This document shows, in pieces, positions 1 to 12,719 of a stretch of DNA of 64,000 nucleotides. The translations under genes and the position numbers were made by a program. Under the pieces are notes generated by a model, which did not search any database, was not told where the DNA came from, and saw nothing but the letters and a program-made list of their open reading frames with translations. Within the stretch, counting starts at the first letter, position 1; every line of letters starts with the position of its first letter. This stretch comes from Sphagnum compactum (Eukaryota > Bryophyta > Sphagnopsida > Sphagnales), in assembly GCA_965153455.1 (NCBI GenBank), contig OZ234493.1, positions 21,380,213 to 21,444,212 of the forward strand, written 5' to 3'.

Positions 1-547
1 TTTTCACTGAATCAAAAAAGCAAATCATCTCTTTAGGTCCAATGAAAGAGTGGGAGGAGGATCACTAACACACCAATGGACATTGAGGCCTCCTGTTAGC
101 TCCCAAGGGGGGGGGGGAGACAGAGAGTTGAAAAGGTCCACCAATTCACCTTCGCACATTTCTACACGAGTTGCTTCCTTGGAAAGAGGGGCATGGGGTG
201 GTGACCAATGACCACCCATCCTAGCCTCTAGTACTACCCCCCCAAATTTCTACGCCTACTAAAAAAAAAGGGGGCAAAGGGAAAAAGTACAAAGTACCAA
301 AGCACCTAGAAAGGTCAATGTGTAAATGAGAAATATCATATGAACCTTGGTCTTTTGTAAGATCCTGAACACAACTTGCAAGGTATACTTTTCGAATAAA
401 TGAACAAGTCTTTTCTGTTTTTTCTCAAGGTAGACGGTACAGCGCCTTGTACCACTTGCAATCTGCAGGTTGCAGTCAAGACAACACAGAAATGAAAGTC
501 GCGATTTTGTGAAGACCAACAAAGTTGGCAAACGTTTGTTTAATTCC
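1..547. other. No gene recognised
   Basis: Short reading frames on the minus strand lack protein-like composition, and I recognise no domain. There is a run of nine G near 108-116 and a few other homopolymers. Nothing here supports a gene or an element end. Confidence 0.6.
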
Positions 548-960
548 TAAACTCATTATAAGCCAAAAATGACTCCTTTTCAGAATTTTAAATTTGGGCC
601 ATGTGGAGGATGGTCATAAGCTACAAATGGCACATTGTCCCACACAGTCAATGTCAATTTAGCTGGGGACTTTGATGAAAATAATGCATGCAGTGACCTG
701 GAGGGAGGGAGTGTGGGCGGGTGGGCGGGGGTGCAGTGTCTGGCCAAGGCTGCCCAGAGCACCATGGTGCCAGGCTTGTGAAGGACAGTTGAAGGGGATT
801 GTAGTTATATTAGGGGGGAGGGCAGGTGAGCATTACTTATTATATCTTATCCACCAAAAATCTGGTGATTTTTGTATCTGATGCAGCCTTGAGGACATTC
901 AAAATATTTTCACAATGTGATCACTTGTATTGTGAGTCCGGCAGTAAAAGGTGCCAAATG
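548..960 (+). repeat. Dispersed repeat family A, copy 1
   Basis: This segment aligns by eye with 18815-19135 on the same strand. Both copies hold, in order, a CATAAGCCAAAAATG block, an AATTTTAAATT block, a 'GGTCAT...TAG' block, ATGTCAATTTAG, a G-rich stretch, and a TTATATNTTATCC-like stretch. The copies differ at many positions and copy 2 has an extra A-rich insertion. I see no coding capacity or terminal repeats, so the element class is unknown. Limits are approximate. Confidence 0.6.
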
Positions 961-1689
961 TATAATAAGGTTTGAATGTGTTAGAATATCAGAGTGCTAG
1001 AAAAGCTCTAAGTATTAGAGATTCTCTTCCTTTCAAGAGATTCTCACACATACAAATAGTCATGTACTAGGGAATGGGCCATCATCCTTTGCGGTTTCAG
1101 GGTCCTAGCAAGTGTCAGGGGCAAGCCCAGGCCGTGCTAGGGCTCAGAACTCACAGGGGATGGCATGTTCCATGCAGTTTAAAAGTTAGGGAACCTCAAT
1201 AGTCGCACAGAATCTACCTTGGTGTTCAAATCAAACGACACAAGCAGATTCTGCATAACTAGCAAATTAATAAAGCACACACATGGAAGAGCCCAAGCCC
1301 TTTCGGGTTTGATGTTGTACCTTATTATCCTCTGCAAGCCTAATGTTTTTCATCATATCTTCTGCCTTGCCACCCCCCACTATGGGAAATTATAAACAAT
1401 ATCCAGATCTTCCATATCACTTTGTTTCTAAGATGCCTTCTGGTGTTCCCTTCATCAGACGCTGCAGAGTGCTATATGGGTCCCATATGGGTTGTGCTAG
1501 GAACATGGACTGGTCACTGGGACTGCAAGTGTTGTTTGACTTGTTTACTATGACACTTTGGGGAGATTGAAAAAGTGCTCCCAGGTGTCATATTTTTAAT
1601 GTTTTTAATAATTGTCACAAGTTACAAGTGCAATATTAACTGGGCATGAAATGAGAAACTGAGGTCCAAACTGGTGCCCAAACTGGTGT
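961..1689. other. No gene recognised
   Basis: Intermediate GC sequence with short frames only. The plus-strand frame at 1343-1570 matches nothing I know and has no introns or start context to support it. Confidence 0.5.
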
Positions 1690-1834
1690 CCAACAAGATA
1701 TACTTTATATATATGTTCGTATGAAGATTTGAAAAATCAGCAAATTAAATTTATCTCACAGTTCCAGACTAAAATACATAAAGCACAAATAGCAATTATA
1801 TAAAAGTAATTTGGTAGAGTGTTGATATCCAACA
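1690..1834 (-). repeat. 3' LTR (start) of the copia relic
   Basis: Read on minus from 1834, it begins TGTTGGATATCAACACTC and stays similar to the 5' LTR (from 5000) for roughly 90 bases before similarity fades. The true end is not visible. Confidence 0.6.
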
Positions 1835-1890
1835 TGGCCATTCAATGATTGGCTCAACAAATTATCAAGCTATGCCCTTAATCACACTCA

Positions 1891-2133
1891 TCACCCATTG
1901 GAAATGCTCATGCTTTTTAGCAAAAAAAATCCTTTGGTCAAAATATTTACAATCATGTTTTCTATGTTGTAATACACCAACACAATAAATCCTGTCTTAA
2001 TTTTGTCATTAAATGTTGAACTCGTGACCTGCCTTGTGCAAGTAAGACATGCTGGACTCATGTATAGAGATATACAACATTGATTGTTCTCATATATGAT
2101 AAGGGGTTTCATCATATGCATGCGGATAACCAA
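1891..2133 (-). pseudogene. Copia RNase H C-terminal fragment
   Basis: An open 80-codon frame keeps the spacing of the copia RNase H C-terminus: a 'PLIIYENNQ' block (normally PTIIYCDNQ), a 'CTRQV' stretch in the place of RTKHI, then 'IVLVYYNIENMIVNILTKG' (normally ...ADILTK). The end of pol follows, 57 bases before the 3' LTR. The D to N change in the catalytic DNQ-like box and broken upstream sequence argue against activity. Confidence 0.8.
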
Positions 2134-2379
2134 TGTTCCTAAAAAAAATGATGAAAGTCACTTTGTTGCCTTGTGGCTTGGGAAGTTATTGTATACTCGT
2201 GAGCATCTATTGATGGCATGACAATAAAGGTCTACTTTTTGCTACTCCAACTAACAGTTCCATTTCTAATTAAGAATTCCTAACCTAATTTGTACCACCA
2301 TCAAAATTTCTAGCCCAATCTGCATCACAATATACATACATTTTTGTGTTTTCATAAACAATAATACATTTCCCATTGA

Positions 2380-2745
2380 AGTAGTGGTTTTGGTAGGCAT
2401 TCCTTTCAAAAAATTAATGGTTTGCATTGTTTCCATTGGAACCTTGGGTACGGTAAGCACCACTTTTGGAGCACACAAAATATTGGACCATTGTAACCTT
2501 GAATATTGTAGGCATCCCATTTGGTGCAAACAAGGCCCAAAATGTTATCATCAAAACCTTGCCTATGGTAGGCACTCGTTTTAAAGTGAACCATCCCATA
2601 ATGTGCTATTAGAACCTTGGCTAAAGCACACCTTTCAAAACATGCACATCTTGTGGGAATCTTTGTTATGTTAGGCACCCTTTTCAATGTGCACATGACT
2701 CATATAGTTTCTGTCAAAACCTTGGCTATGGTGAACACTAAACAA
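2380..2745 (+). repeat. Tandem repeat of about 58 bp inside the copia relic
   Basis: An AACCTTG(G)CTATGGTAGGCA-like core recurs near 2438, 2497, 2557, 2612 and 2720, with a weaker copy near 2385. Each is followed by a CCATTTT-like and a GTGCACA-like segment. Spacing is mostly 55-60 bp, with one longer interval of about 108 bp. The array lies between the RT and RNase H parts, where copia elements normally hold continuous pol sequence, so it probably expanded or inserted after the element died. Confidence 0.65.
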
Positions 2746-3149
2746 CCCTTTGTGAGTGCACTTAGTACATAAAAGTATCATCAATACTTCCTTCAATTTC
2801 AACCAAAACAAAAACACAAAATGCTTTGAATAGGTAATGAAATAGATGTTACACTATAATCCAATAAATCGGATCATGACCATCATAGCACGAAAGCTAT
2901 TAAGTCATGTGCATATCATTGCATACATGAGAATTCCAATAGTATTTTGAAAATGGGTTTAGCTTTTTTACTTGTAAGGTTACTTTGAAAAGATTTTGAA
3001 TTTACTTTCATGTGTTTATGTTCAAAAGTATCTTATTTTTAAACTAGATTTTGGTGTGCCACCGTTTTTGTGTTTTTTTACCATGCTTTCACTTAGGACA
3101 CATATTTTGAAAGTTTATAATTAATAATAAAAGAGATTTGCATTGGCTT

Positions 3150-3400
3150 CTTTTCAACCATATTGAAACATCTCAATATATCTTTAAAGTATTACTTTGG
3201 TTCAAGTATATCATTAGTTTTGTCAAATTTGTTTCACTTGTATCCTTGAGCAATATTGAATCTCACTTAAATCCACTGAATCTCAAAATTCTTCAAGAAA
3301 TTAACATTTGTGTTTTTCAACAAAGTGAAGTCATTAGAAGTTGAAATAATATTATCAACATATAAAGTATGTTTTTTTTTCAAAACTCTTTCAAAATAAA
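3150..3400 (-). pseudogene. Copia reverse transcriptase fragments
   Basis: On minus, 'TLYVDNIISTSND' near 3375-3300 corresponds to the YVDD box region (LYVDDIILTGN). 'YFKDILRCFNMVEKKPM' near 3205-3150 corresponds to the conserved KYxxDILKRFNMxxCKP segment. The second catalytic D is N. The two pieces are in order but in different frames. Confidence 0.75.
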
Positions 3401-3479
3401 CAATATGGTTAACACCTTTTTTTTTCTAATGTCATTTAGAAATTTCCTTGGTAAGAATTTGATTCTAAACATATGTTGT

Positions 3480-3975
3480 AATTGTCAATAGTTTTGCCCA
3501 AAATATATGGTTCAATTTCATGTGTTTTTAACATGCATTACATACTTTGATAACCATTCAATTATTTTTCTCAACTACTCAATTTTGCTCTAGTGCGTAC
3601 ATAGTCATTGTTTATTTCACAATGACATTATGCTTGCAAAACACGTTGAAACTTTTGGAGTTATATTCCTCACCTCTATCACATTTAATTTTTTAATATA
3701 TTTTTAGTTTGATTTTTCACCAAAACTTTTAAACCTTGAACTTGTTAAGCACATTAAATTTAATCTTCACAGTGTAAAGGAATGTTGAAAAATCATCAAT
3801 GAAGGTTTTTTTTTTTTTTTTTTTTTTCCATGGGACCACCACATGGATTTATGTGCATAAATTTTATATTTTTCTATGCATTTGAAAATCCTCAATCAAA
3901 GGGAATGGGGTAGATGATGTTTACCACACACACATCCATCATAAGACCTCAAGTCATGATCTCAAAATTGTGGTC
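3480..3975 (-). pseudogene. Copia integrase fragments
   Basis: Minus-strand pieces in order: a zinc-finger end resembling CxxGKxHxxPFP (3975-3890), an 'INPCGGPM' piece (normally HxDLxGPM, about 3865-3835), 'FIDDFSTFLYTV' (about 3805-3735), 'IKCDRGEEYNSKSFNVFCK' (about 3690-3615, matching the second catalytic Asp block LRSDRGGEYxSxEFxxFC), and 'VVEKNN' (normally VAERKNR). A T run at 3808-3829 interrupts the core. Many stops are present. Confidence 0.8.
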
Positions 3976-4224
3976 CATATCTTCAACATGTTTAATTTTG
4001 GACATGGTTGTTAGGCCTTACATAGAGATTGTATGCTTGAGTCTTTGATGCCACAAATTACACATAATATTTATGTGACATTACAATTTGCAACCAAAAT
4101 GTAAACAACTCCAACCAACATGTATAACCTTTCTTTTATCATAGCCTTAACAATCACCTTACTTGGTTCATACGACTTCAATTATAACATTTAGTTAGAA
4201 TAAAATTCCACCTTGAAACCTTGT

Positions 4225-4340
4225 TATAAGAATTGACTAAATAATAATAGATTCTTTGGCAACTTTGAAACATAAAATACATTTTCAATGCATTTAGTTC
4301 CATTTAATAGTTTGAAAGCAATAATGCCTTTCATTCACAC
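4225..4340 (-). pseudogene. Copia protease-integrase linker fragment
   Basis: The minus translation gives 'MKGIIAFKLLNGTKCIENV' followed by 'FYVSKLPKNLLLFSQFL'. This parallels the copia motif GxGxVxLKLxNGxxxxIENVLYVPxLxKNLLSVxQL. It is a short relic with a stop soon after. Confidence 0.75.
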
Positions 4341-4577
4341 ATCAAACTTGTACTACTGTCTCCAAGATATAGTTTGTGACCCAAAGCAAGTCCCCAAGGG
4401 TTGAAAATGTTTCTTTTTGGAAGGTGAAAAATTGTGAAGCTCAAGATTCAACAAATAAAAGTATACTTGCAAACCTCAAAGATAGACAAAACAATCATGA
4501 ATTGTTCACTATTGCTTGTTGTAGTTGTTTGTGAAGTATCTTGCTAACTTATTTTTTCAATATTGCTTCTTTTTATG

Positions 4578-4632
4578 AAATTCTTTCACAAAATGATCTC
4601 TTAATGCCACAATAATAACAAGATCCCTTCTT
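4578..4632 (-). pseudogene. Gag CCHC zinc-knuckle remnant
   Basis: The minus translation reads 'KGSCYYCGIKRSFCERIS'. It keeps the two Cys of CxxC and resembles a copia gag knuckle (CYYCGKxGHxxxxC), but the His and last Cys are displaced. Position, just inside the 5' LTR, fits gag. Confidence 0.6.
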
Positions 4633-4729
4633 CTTTGGCTTCTCATTCCTTAATTTTTTTCAATTTACACCCATTTTCAACTTCTTAGAAATCCTTATAC
4701 TAATAGTGTTTGTTATTTTGTACCATGGT

Positions 4730-5000
4730 TAAGCTCAAGATTCTTGCTTGGACCACAATTATTCCAAGAGAAGTTATTTCCATTTTTTCCCAAATGACGG
4801 GGAAAAAAAAGAAAAGTGCAAGTTACTCAAAAAAAAAGTAATAGTTTATTTATATGTAAATAGGGTGCTTATAATTGGATCATAAAAATTTACCTCATAC
4901 AAGTTAAGATTGGAATTTCTTTCATAATTACAAACTTAAATGCATTAAGCACAAATACCAAAGATGCAAAAATAACTTGGTAGGATGTTGATATCCAACA
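4730..5000 (-). repeat. 5' LTR of the copia relic
   Basis: It begins on minus at 5000 with TGTTGGATATCAACATCC and runs toward a possible primer-binding motif near 4725. The first 90 bases pair with the 3' LTR at 1834. The 3' limit of the LTR is inferred from that motif. Confidence 0.6.
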
Positions 5001-7204
5001 TTTTGAAAGTTTAGCATTTTTGTAAAGCATTTGGTGAAATTAAAAAGTGTGTTAAGGGAATAATTTTGAACTAACTTTCAATCCCTAAGGTGAAAGACAC
5101 TTTTGGAGTTCATGAGAGGAGTAACATTGTGGGGGTTCACCCTTTCAATAGCCCATGGGTTATGTGAAAAGCCAAATCCCACCTAATATTCATTTTTTTT
5201 GTTGGTATTAGTTGTTATCAGATGTTGCATAATGCATAGTAGCGTGAGATGGGTATTTAAATTTTTTAATAACAATTTAGTTATGGGTTTAAAAATATAT
5301 ATATTTTGAAAGAATAGATGGGGTTTGGGTTTATTCAAATTTCAAAGAACAAATTAGTTTTGGGTTCTTAAAATTCCAATGATAAGTAGGTATAAAGGAG
5401 GGTTAAGGGTTGGATCCATTTCAAGGTGAGTATTACATTCTAGGGCCTTTAATATGAACTTTAATTGATATCCTATTTTGTTCCTTAAAACATCTCAATC
5501 CTTTGGGAGGAATTTCTATTATAGTTGACAATTTTTTACCTAGGTTTTTAAATGCAAGGTTGAAAATGCCTTGTATGAAATATTGCAAAATGGGGAAACC
5601 AACAACAAAACATGCAAAGTTTCATAACTAAATCTAAAATCACAAGTTTTTCTTCTTAACTTTTAAACTATAAACCTAATTGAAAGGAGCTAATGTCAAT
5701 ATGAATAAGAATGATAGTCTTTTTTATTAGATTGGTTATATTATAGGCCATTTTACATGTTCATGTTCCATATATAATTTTAGATGGGCCCTTAAAAACA
5801 TATTCATATATGGATTCCCAACTCAATGATGGATATACAAACTACAAACCTCAAAAGACAAACATACACTTCATAATATAAACATACCTAGAAAACAAAT
5901 AAACCTAAAAAAGATCGACTTGAAACAAACAAACTTTAAAAAACAAACATTTCAAAAATTTAGATAGATTTCAAAAAATCTAAATATACATTAAAAATTT
6001 AACCAAACCTTCATATTAAAAATGATAGACACAAAAATAAAAAATGATGATATAGGATTTCATAATTAAAGTGTTAAACATTCAAAAACATAAAAAACCT
6101 CATAATTAAAAAAATAGATGCTTCAAAACAAAAAAAATTGTCAAAGAAAGACTTTCTTCAAATACTAACCATCAAAATCTTAGACTTCCCATCAATCTTT
6201 AATTCCCTTCAAAGATAGATAGACAAGCCTTCAAAAAAACTTAATAGAATTTGGATTCACCAAAAACATTCCACAATTTGGAAACGCATAAAAGTTTTTT
6301 ATATAAGAACCTTAACATAAAATTCATTTCATTATCTTCATGGACACTTGGTGGGTGAAAGCATGGTAAAGTATACACAAAAAATAGTGTAAACAATAAA
6401 ATATTGGGGTCTCTATATAAAAGGATTAACAAGTAGATGATTTTTATGGGGATACTAATATTATTTTTGGGTATATTATTTCTTAACTTTTGTTTGCATG
6501 AACTTCAAAAACTAAATTGTTATAATCATGGTTTTTTACACTACTCGCAAGTACTTGAATTGGACCTAAAATTTGTGGTAGTTTGAAAAATAAAGTTCAA
6601 GTAGTTGAAAGTAGGTGAAATTTTTTGCAAATATTTGGGTTTTTTTCCTACACTTTAATATTGATGTGGTGAACATTCCAATATAAGTTTTTGGGTTAAT
6701 GAGTTTGTTTTCATAACTAAAATGATTTTTAACCTTTGAAAAATGACAAAATTTTTGGAGATACTTTTGGGTACTTTTTCAAGTCCAAATGATATGACAC
6801 AAATTGCTTTGAGAAGCTAGGCGGCTAAAGATGCCCATGAAAAAAAAAAAAAGTGTCATTTGTGTTGAAATGCTAAATGAAGGTTAGAAGTTTTTAAAAA
6901 ATGTTTTTGGGGGGTTTTTAAGTAGAAAACAAGGTATCAAGTATGTACAAAATACCTTGCTTGCACCCTGGTATGTACAAAGATTTATACATCTGGTTAA
7001 CTTCCATGTAGGAAAAAAAAAAAGTTCAAACACCTACACATTCCAAAACAAATTCACAAAATGTCACATCATTATATAAAATGTATTGTGGACATTTGAA
7101 AATTCTTCACATTCAACCTCATTCGCAAATCCAACATCCAACTCTTTTGTCAAATTAAATTCAACCTCATATATATGCCAAATCTATAGGTTTCAAGCAA
7201 CTAG
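5001..7204. other. AT-rich sequence, no gene recognised
   Basis: About 2.2 kb of AT-rich DNA with no domain I can recognise. The part at 5780-6240 is strongly A- and C-biased on plus, with repeated AAACAAAC- and CTTCAAAA-like words, suggesting an old A-rich repeat. Confidence 0.5.
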
Positions 7205-9265
7205 CACAAGGATTAGCTAGCCAATTTTTGTTCACAAAAATAAGATTGTCCAAGTTGACAATTTGCGGCCAACATCTCCAAAGTGTTGTGACAATTCTAT
7301 AAATATAATATATTCTTTTTATTTTGATATGGTAGGTTGGTTGGGATGCTCAATTTTTTTCATGATAATATAGCCACAGTGGGAAATTTTTGCTTTTCTA
7401 TTTGCCACCATGACAAAACACATTTGCAAATTTCTAGATCAATAGGATAACAATGTAATGATTAAAACTTTCTTGCCACAATGTCCTTATATGCGCATTT
7501 ATATATGTGTTAGACTACCAAAATAGATCATGACAGTCTATAAGTGAGGTAGATTCATTAAGGCCTTAAACCCTATTGGGCATCAATAACTTGAAAGCAT
7601 TCAACATTAGAGGCAACAACAATTGTCATAATCAACAACTAAGGTGGCATCAATTTCATGACCTAGATTAATCATCACCAACTGCATACTTTTATATTTG
7701 AAATCCAACATCAATACCAACATGTTGTGCCTTTTTTTTTTATCAACAAAATGCAAAAAAGAAAGGAAGGCCGTAAAGACCGTCAACACATGGTGCTTCC
7801 TATAAAAGAAGAGTTCATCCAATTCAAAATAAAAAACATTTGCCTCTTCTTTAACAAGTTGGCTGTCAAGGACCCTCTAGTCGGAAATCTCTTCACAAAG
7901 TTGTGACATTTAGATATGACAAAATGGAAGGCATCCCCAAGGAGCTAGTTCCTTTGAACATTGAGTGACAAAACTTTCACAACAACTTTGCAAACAACCC
8001 ATGTTGTGGTGAAGGAATGTGACTTTGTAATGTTATAATTTGATGGTTGTAGTTCACAATGCAATGGGAATTCAAAAAGTCAAAGTGTTTTAGAATAACG
8101 AAACTTGACTTGCAAACCTATAATCAACAACAAACGCAATTACACCACATTAGTGGAAATAATAAAGACCTAACAAAATTTTTGGACTCCTGTTAATTAA
8201 AACTTAATGATAAAAAAATGAAATAAAAATCACATTCACCTTGTCTTGACATGTGTGTTCAATTTTCTGGGTTTCAAGCCAGAATCTACGCAAGCTTTTT
8301 CCCATGTTTGCCTCCCCTTCCTAAACTTATGTGGCCAAGTAAATACACTTTTAGATATGAACTTGAACTATCCTTATGGATGCCTATGCCATGGGCCACT
8401 TTTTCATATGTAGTTGTATATTTGCACACCTTTGATAGGTCGTGCCAAAAGCATCATCCATCAAATGGATCCAACATACCTAAGCTTGCACATGAAACAA
8501 CAAATTCAAAGTATAATTGACACAAGTTTATAGATTTGATTCATCATTTTTGATGCAAGTAAGGATCTTATGAATAAGGAAAGACTTGTCAAGAAGTTAT
8601 AATTTTGGAACCATAATTGCACCACTAATGTCACTCATTTCAAACATTAACGCAATTGTAATCATGTGTTTATCCTCCCACATACTAGACAAAAATTAAC
8701 AACCATAGCAAAGACGTACGTGCCCCTTTTGACATCCATAAATTAAGTGTGCATGTAGTTGATAGACATTTTACCAGTGTTGGTTGACATAAGTAACCAT
8801 AGTCCTTTCCACCAATCCAAGTAAAATTTCATCCACCAAAACCTTTTTGCTAAGGAAGATCACCCTTGGGCATAACTTATATGCAAATCCTTGGAGCTAG
8901 ATGGATTCAATAATCCTCATGGGCAAGTGTTCCTTTCATCATAAAGAACATCAAATCCTCCAAGGAACCAACTTGTGTTTCATTATCCTTCTTGAATTTG
9001 TTAACATATGAAAAGACTCAAAAATGGCCAATGGTGTCACATGTGTCCTTTTTTTGGCTAGCCCATGGGCAAGTGGAGTAATAATTGCATTAGTTATATC
9101 GTTAAGGAATTTTTTAAGTACGACATTATATTCAATCTTGACATGCTTCTTCATGCTTGTAATTCCATTTGATTTATGGTAAGCAATGAAACCTTTCCAT
9201 AACTTAATGCATAATGCCAAAACTTTAAGACCCATGACTTCACTACGACAAACTATGCATTGCAT
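7205..9265 (-). pseudogene. hAT-family transposase relic with BED finger
   Basis: On minus, 9265-8951 encodes an open BED-type zinc-finger-like segment ('YHKSNGITSMKKHVKIEYN'; Cys and His pattern partly kept). Further along in order are 'ISGAIMVPKL' (normally SGxAMAxxL), 'FASQVSLFQNTLTF'-like sequence (TRFASKxxxFxxxL), an open segment at 7822-7607 with 'DKKKRHNMLVLMLDFKYKS' (normally KKAHNMLALMLDPRFKS), and near 7310-7215 'VTTLWRCWPQIVNLDNLI' (normally xTxLRRCRLxVxNLDxLI), the C-terminal dimerisation region. Stops and frameshifts occur throughout. Terminal inverted repeats were not located. Confidence 0.75.
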
Positions 9266-12200
9266 TATTTGGTTTGGAAAAGGTAAATTGGTTGGTTGTT
9301 GTTCACCTTTGAAAACCCACGTTGGTGAATCTGATTATGAGGCTTCTAACGAACTGCTTGCTTTTTCAAATTTGTCATGTGCAAATTTAAAACATATGAA
9401 TCATCACTAGGAATAGGAATAACTTCGGCAAGATGAAGCTTTCCATTTGTTTCCGATAGGTTGTCAACATTAATGCTATTATCATGGCCTACAAATATTT
9501 GTACCATCTCCTCATTAGGTGACAAAACTCTTCATGACAAGACTTGAGGAACCCATACAAAACTTGTTGAAAGTTCACAACTTTTCACCCCCAAAAAATG
9601 CAAACAAAGGGGGTTCGGTGGGAGGTGAAAAAACAAAAGCTCACAAAGTCACCAAAAGAAAGACAAATGGGATTTGGTGAAAGGTTAAAAAATAGAGAAA
9701 TGGGAAAGAGATTGAAGGCCAAAGCTCAATGACAGTTGATAGAGCTTGCAATTTGCAACTCAACCCCAATTTTGCCCTCCTTCTTGGTATTTGCATTTTT
9801 TCCACCTTCCTTCCACATAATTGCTTCAGAGTCGAGGCAACAAGGTGATAGAAGTCATAAGGTGAAAGCTTCAAAGCTTTCACAAACCCTAAACCCTCAA
9901 ACATTGCTACGGAAGGCAATGGTCTTGGAATGGAGGACACAAAAAACAATTTTGTGTTAAAGGGTGGGTATGAGGTGACTGCAGCTCTTTGGGAATTTTA
10001 CACCTGCCGGTTTCGCATGGGTATACCGTGGTTGACACCCAGCAGGGGTTTGGAGAAAATTTTGGTACCCACCTCATGCTGGTGCATACCTATATGAGAG
10101 ATGAAGTTCCAAGACTCTGCCTCAGCATCCACATCCAGTTTCGAGATGCCATTTTTAAAAATCAAAAGTGGGTGCAAGAACTAGCTTAGTGTTGATGATA
10201 AAAATCAATATGAATTTTTCAAAACAAAATGTTCACTGGTTCTCTAATTGGTTGCAAGTTTCAATGTTGAAATGCCCAACAACCAAGTGATCTATAAAGC
10301 TGAACCCATCAACCCCACTTTTTAGCCTCCAAATAGTTCCAATAAGAATGTTCTCTATGGTGCACACAGGCCAATCACTCAACCTAGCCAAACGTTCTGT
10401 CCCCACAGATGAGTAGAGCAGATTTTGTGGTGTACTATTATTGTTTCCCCCCCCCCTTTGTTGTGTGCCCTAAACCAGGACTCAAGTCCAAACTAGTGTC
10501 ATTGGATTCTTTTTCCCAAGCCCCCCACCCCCCCCCCCCCCCCCCCCCACCGCCCTCAATTTTGGTGGCATTGGTGAATTAAAAAGCCACCAATCCACAA
10601 AGATGTAGTTGAAGGAGTGCAATGCAACTACCTCCACATTTTGTTGAATGGGCAAATTTAATTGCACTCCAAGGTCTTCATGTTTGCTCATGGGATCATT
10701 CTACATTCCAAATCACATAGAACTTGTTGCCAAGACGAGAATGACTTGAAGGTTTGACAACCAAGCATGATTTGGTAATATAAGGTTCTCCCAAAACCTT
10801 AAAAGAATTTAGACACCCAATTGGGCAATGGACAAAAATAAAGATAAAATAAAGATAACTTCTCTTCCCACTTGGGAAAACATATAGAGACTTCTACCGC
10901 ACATTCCCAACCACTTTGACCATTGCAAGAGCCTCCTCATCCTTGGTACTTTTTGATGGCTGAACCCCACCTCCAAAAGTGTTTCAGGATGTGGCAATTT
11001 CTTGGCCATGCTTGCAAAATCTCTAACTGAAAAAGGGCAAGTGAGCATTATGTATGTGTGTGGGAAGTGACTGGCTATTCTTGCCCAGCCAAAAAAAAAC
11101 ACTATCTAACAGAAAAAGGGCAAAAGTGGGCGGGATGTGTATGAGAAGTGGCACCACAAATTTTGTACAAAATGCCACCCTAACCCTAAACCCCTACTCA
11201 ACTTGGACCAAGTGTGGCGCCTATTTTTCACCCCTTCCTTTGGAATAGGACTTTCCACTTATATATATATATATACCAAAAGGTCAAAATGATATTAATG
11301 AATTCAGCTTGATTGTTGGGAATTTCATGCCCCTGGACCCCCTTGGTGAATCAGTGACGTTTTGCTGGTGCTGGACTATAAAGTTCTGCTTTTTGTCTTT
11401 AGAAATATTCATGGTTCCCAGATATGTCTGCAATCACTTAAAATAAGTCCATAGGTATATATGTTAAGGTGGGACTTGTTTAGTATTTTGGAAGTTTTTT
11501 CTTGGTGGTCCCCAATTTCCCTTTTGCCCTTTTTATGTTGTGCTTTATAGAGGTGGCATGTAAAATGGAGGAACCCCAAGTATATAAAAATCAAGGACAG
11601 GAACCCATCCATCAAAAGTACAAGGCAAATGAAAGCATGAGTAGACACAATCCAAAGAAAAAACAAAAGCAAACAATCAACAAAAAATAAGGAAAAAACC
11701 CTATGCAAATAGGACCCATGGCAACGAAATGACGATCAACAATAACAAAGAAGACCTAAGATGAGAAAGTTGTCGTCTGTCACAAATCGACTAGTGACAA
11801 TGGTACATTAGCTATGATGTGTGGAAGAGATGAGGAACCTCGACCAAGTGCAGCAACTCGTTGAAGAATTGCTATGACTTACGCATGTTGCAGGGCTATG
11901 GACACATGCTATTGATAGTGAGAAACAAACATCGAGGGGACTAAAGAAGACCATTGATGACATTTGATAGTGGTATGTGCACAAGCGATCAAAAATAAAA
12001 ACATTCATATGTCTCAATAGCAAAGGGAATGAAATCATTGTTTGGTGTTCGTTCAGCGTAGGATTGAGTTTTTTTAAAAGCAACCATCATCATTGCATGT
12101 GCTATCATTGTCGATGTTCACTACGACATATATGTGTAAGTCAAGTCAATAATGACAATGTCAATCAAAATTTGGAAGTCATCTTTGGTGATAAGGATAT

Positions 12201-12719
12201 GCATTCATTGTTCAATGTGGCGAGGGAAAAGGTGGGAGACCTCCCTTTAAACATGTGCTCCACTTTTCAAAGCAATAGCTGCAACAACATCTTGAAGTGT
12301 GTCGTGGGCTATTGTACGCTCACTCTCGCAAGGACACCAAAGTAAATGGGTATTTAGATTGTCAATGTTATGACCACACTAACACTATGAAAGGTGGGCA
12401 ACTATAGGATGTGACAAGCCAAGACGAATACATTGTGCTGTAAGAAAGTGGGCTGATGATAAACGAAATGCTGGTGTGGTAAGACGAACTAATAACCAAG
12501 TGCCTACCCTTGGACCCGCATATGAACAAAAACATGCTTGCACGATATCTAAAGTAGCATATACTAAAAGAGAAACAAACTCCTACTCATGTAAGCGATC
12601 TGCCAAAGAACTCTACAATTGGGGATAAGACTGAACCATTAGGTTCTCAAAGGGTGGGACCTAAAAACGAGCAACCTAGGGAAAGATGGCTCGGACATCT
12701 TGTAGTGCCATTTAGAATG
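9266..12719. other. No gene recognised
   Basis: About 3.5 kb of mixed composition. It includes a long C-rich tract at about 10517-10550, an (AT)n run near 11260-11275 and TAACCCTAAACCCCTA-like words near 11171 that are too short to be telomeric. The frames at 9641-9949, 10809-11102 and 11977-12345 have no recognisable domains. Confidence 0.4.

Larger units (their letters stand above)
1690..5000 (-). mobile_element. Decayed Ty1/copia LTR retrotransposon
   Basis: On the minus strand the order is that of copia: LTR start at 5000 (TGTTGGATATCAACA), gag zinc knuckle, protease-integrase linker, integrase, reverse transcriptase, RNase H, then a second LTR start with the same 15 bases at 1834. The two LTR starts share about 90 diverged bases, including a common ATTTGTGCTT block. 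A weak primer-binding-like motif (ATGGTACAAAA) lies near 4725. All domains carry stops and frameshifts, so the element is inactive. At about 3.3 kb it is shorter than a usual copia element (about 5 kb), so internal deletion is likely. The lower limit is uncertain because the 3' LTR end was not located. Confidence 0.8.

Noticed and set aside
11165-11200. Telomere-like CCCTAACCCTAAACCCC
   Set aside because: Only about two and a half units; such words are common in plant DNA.
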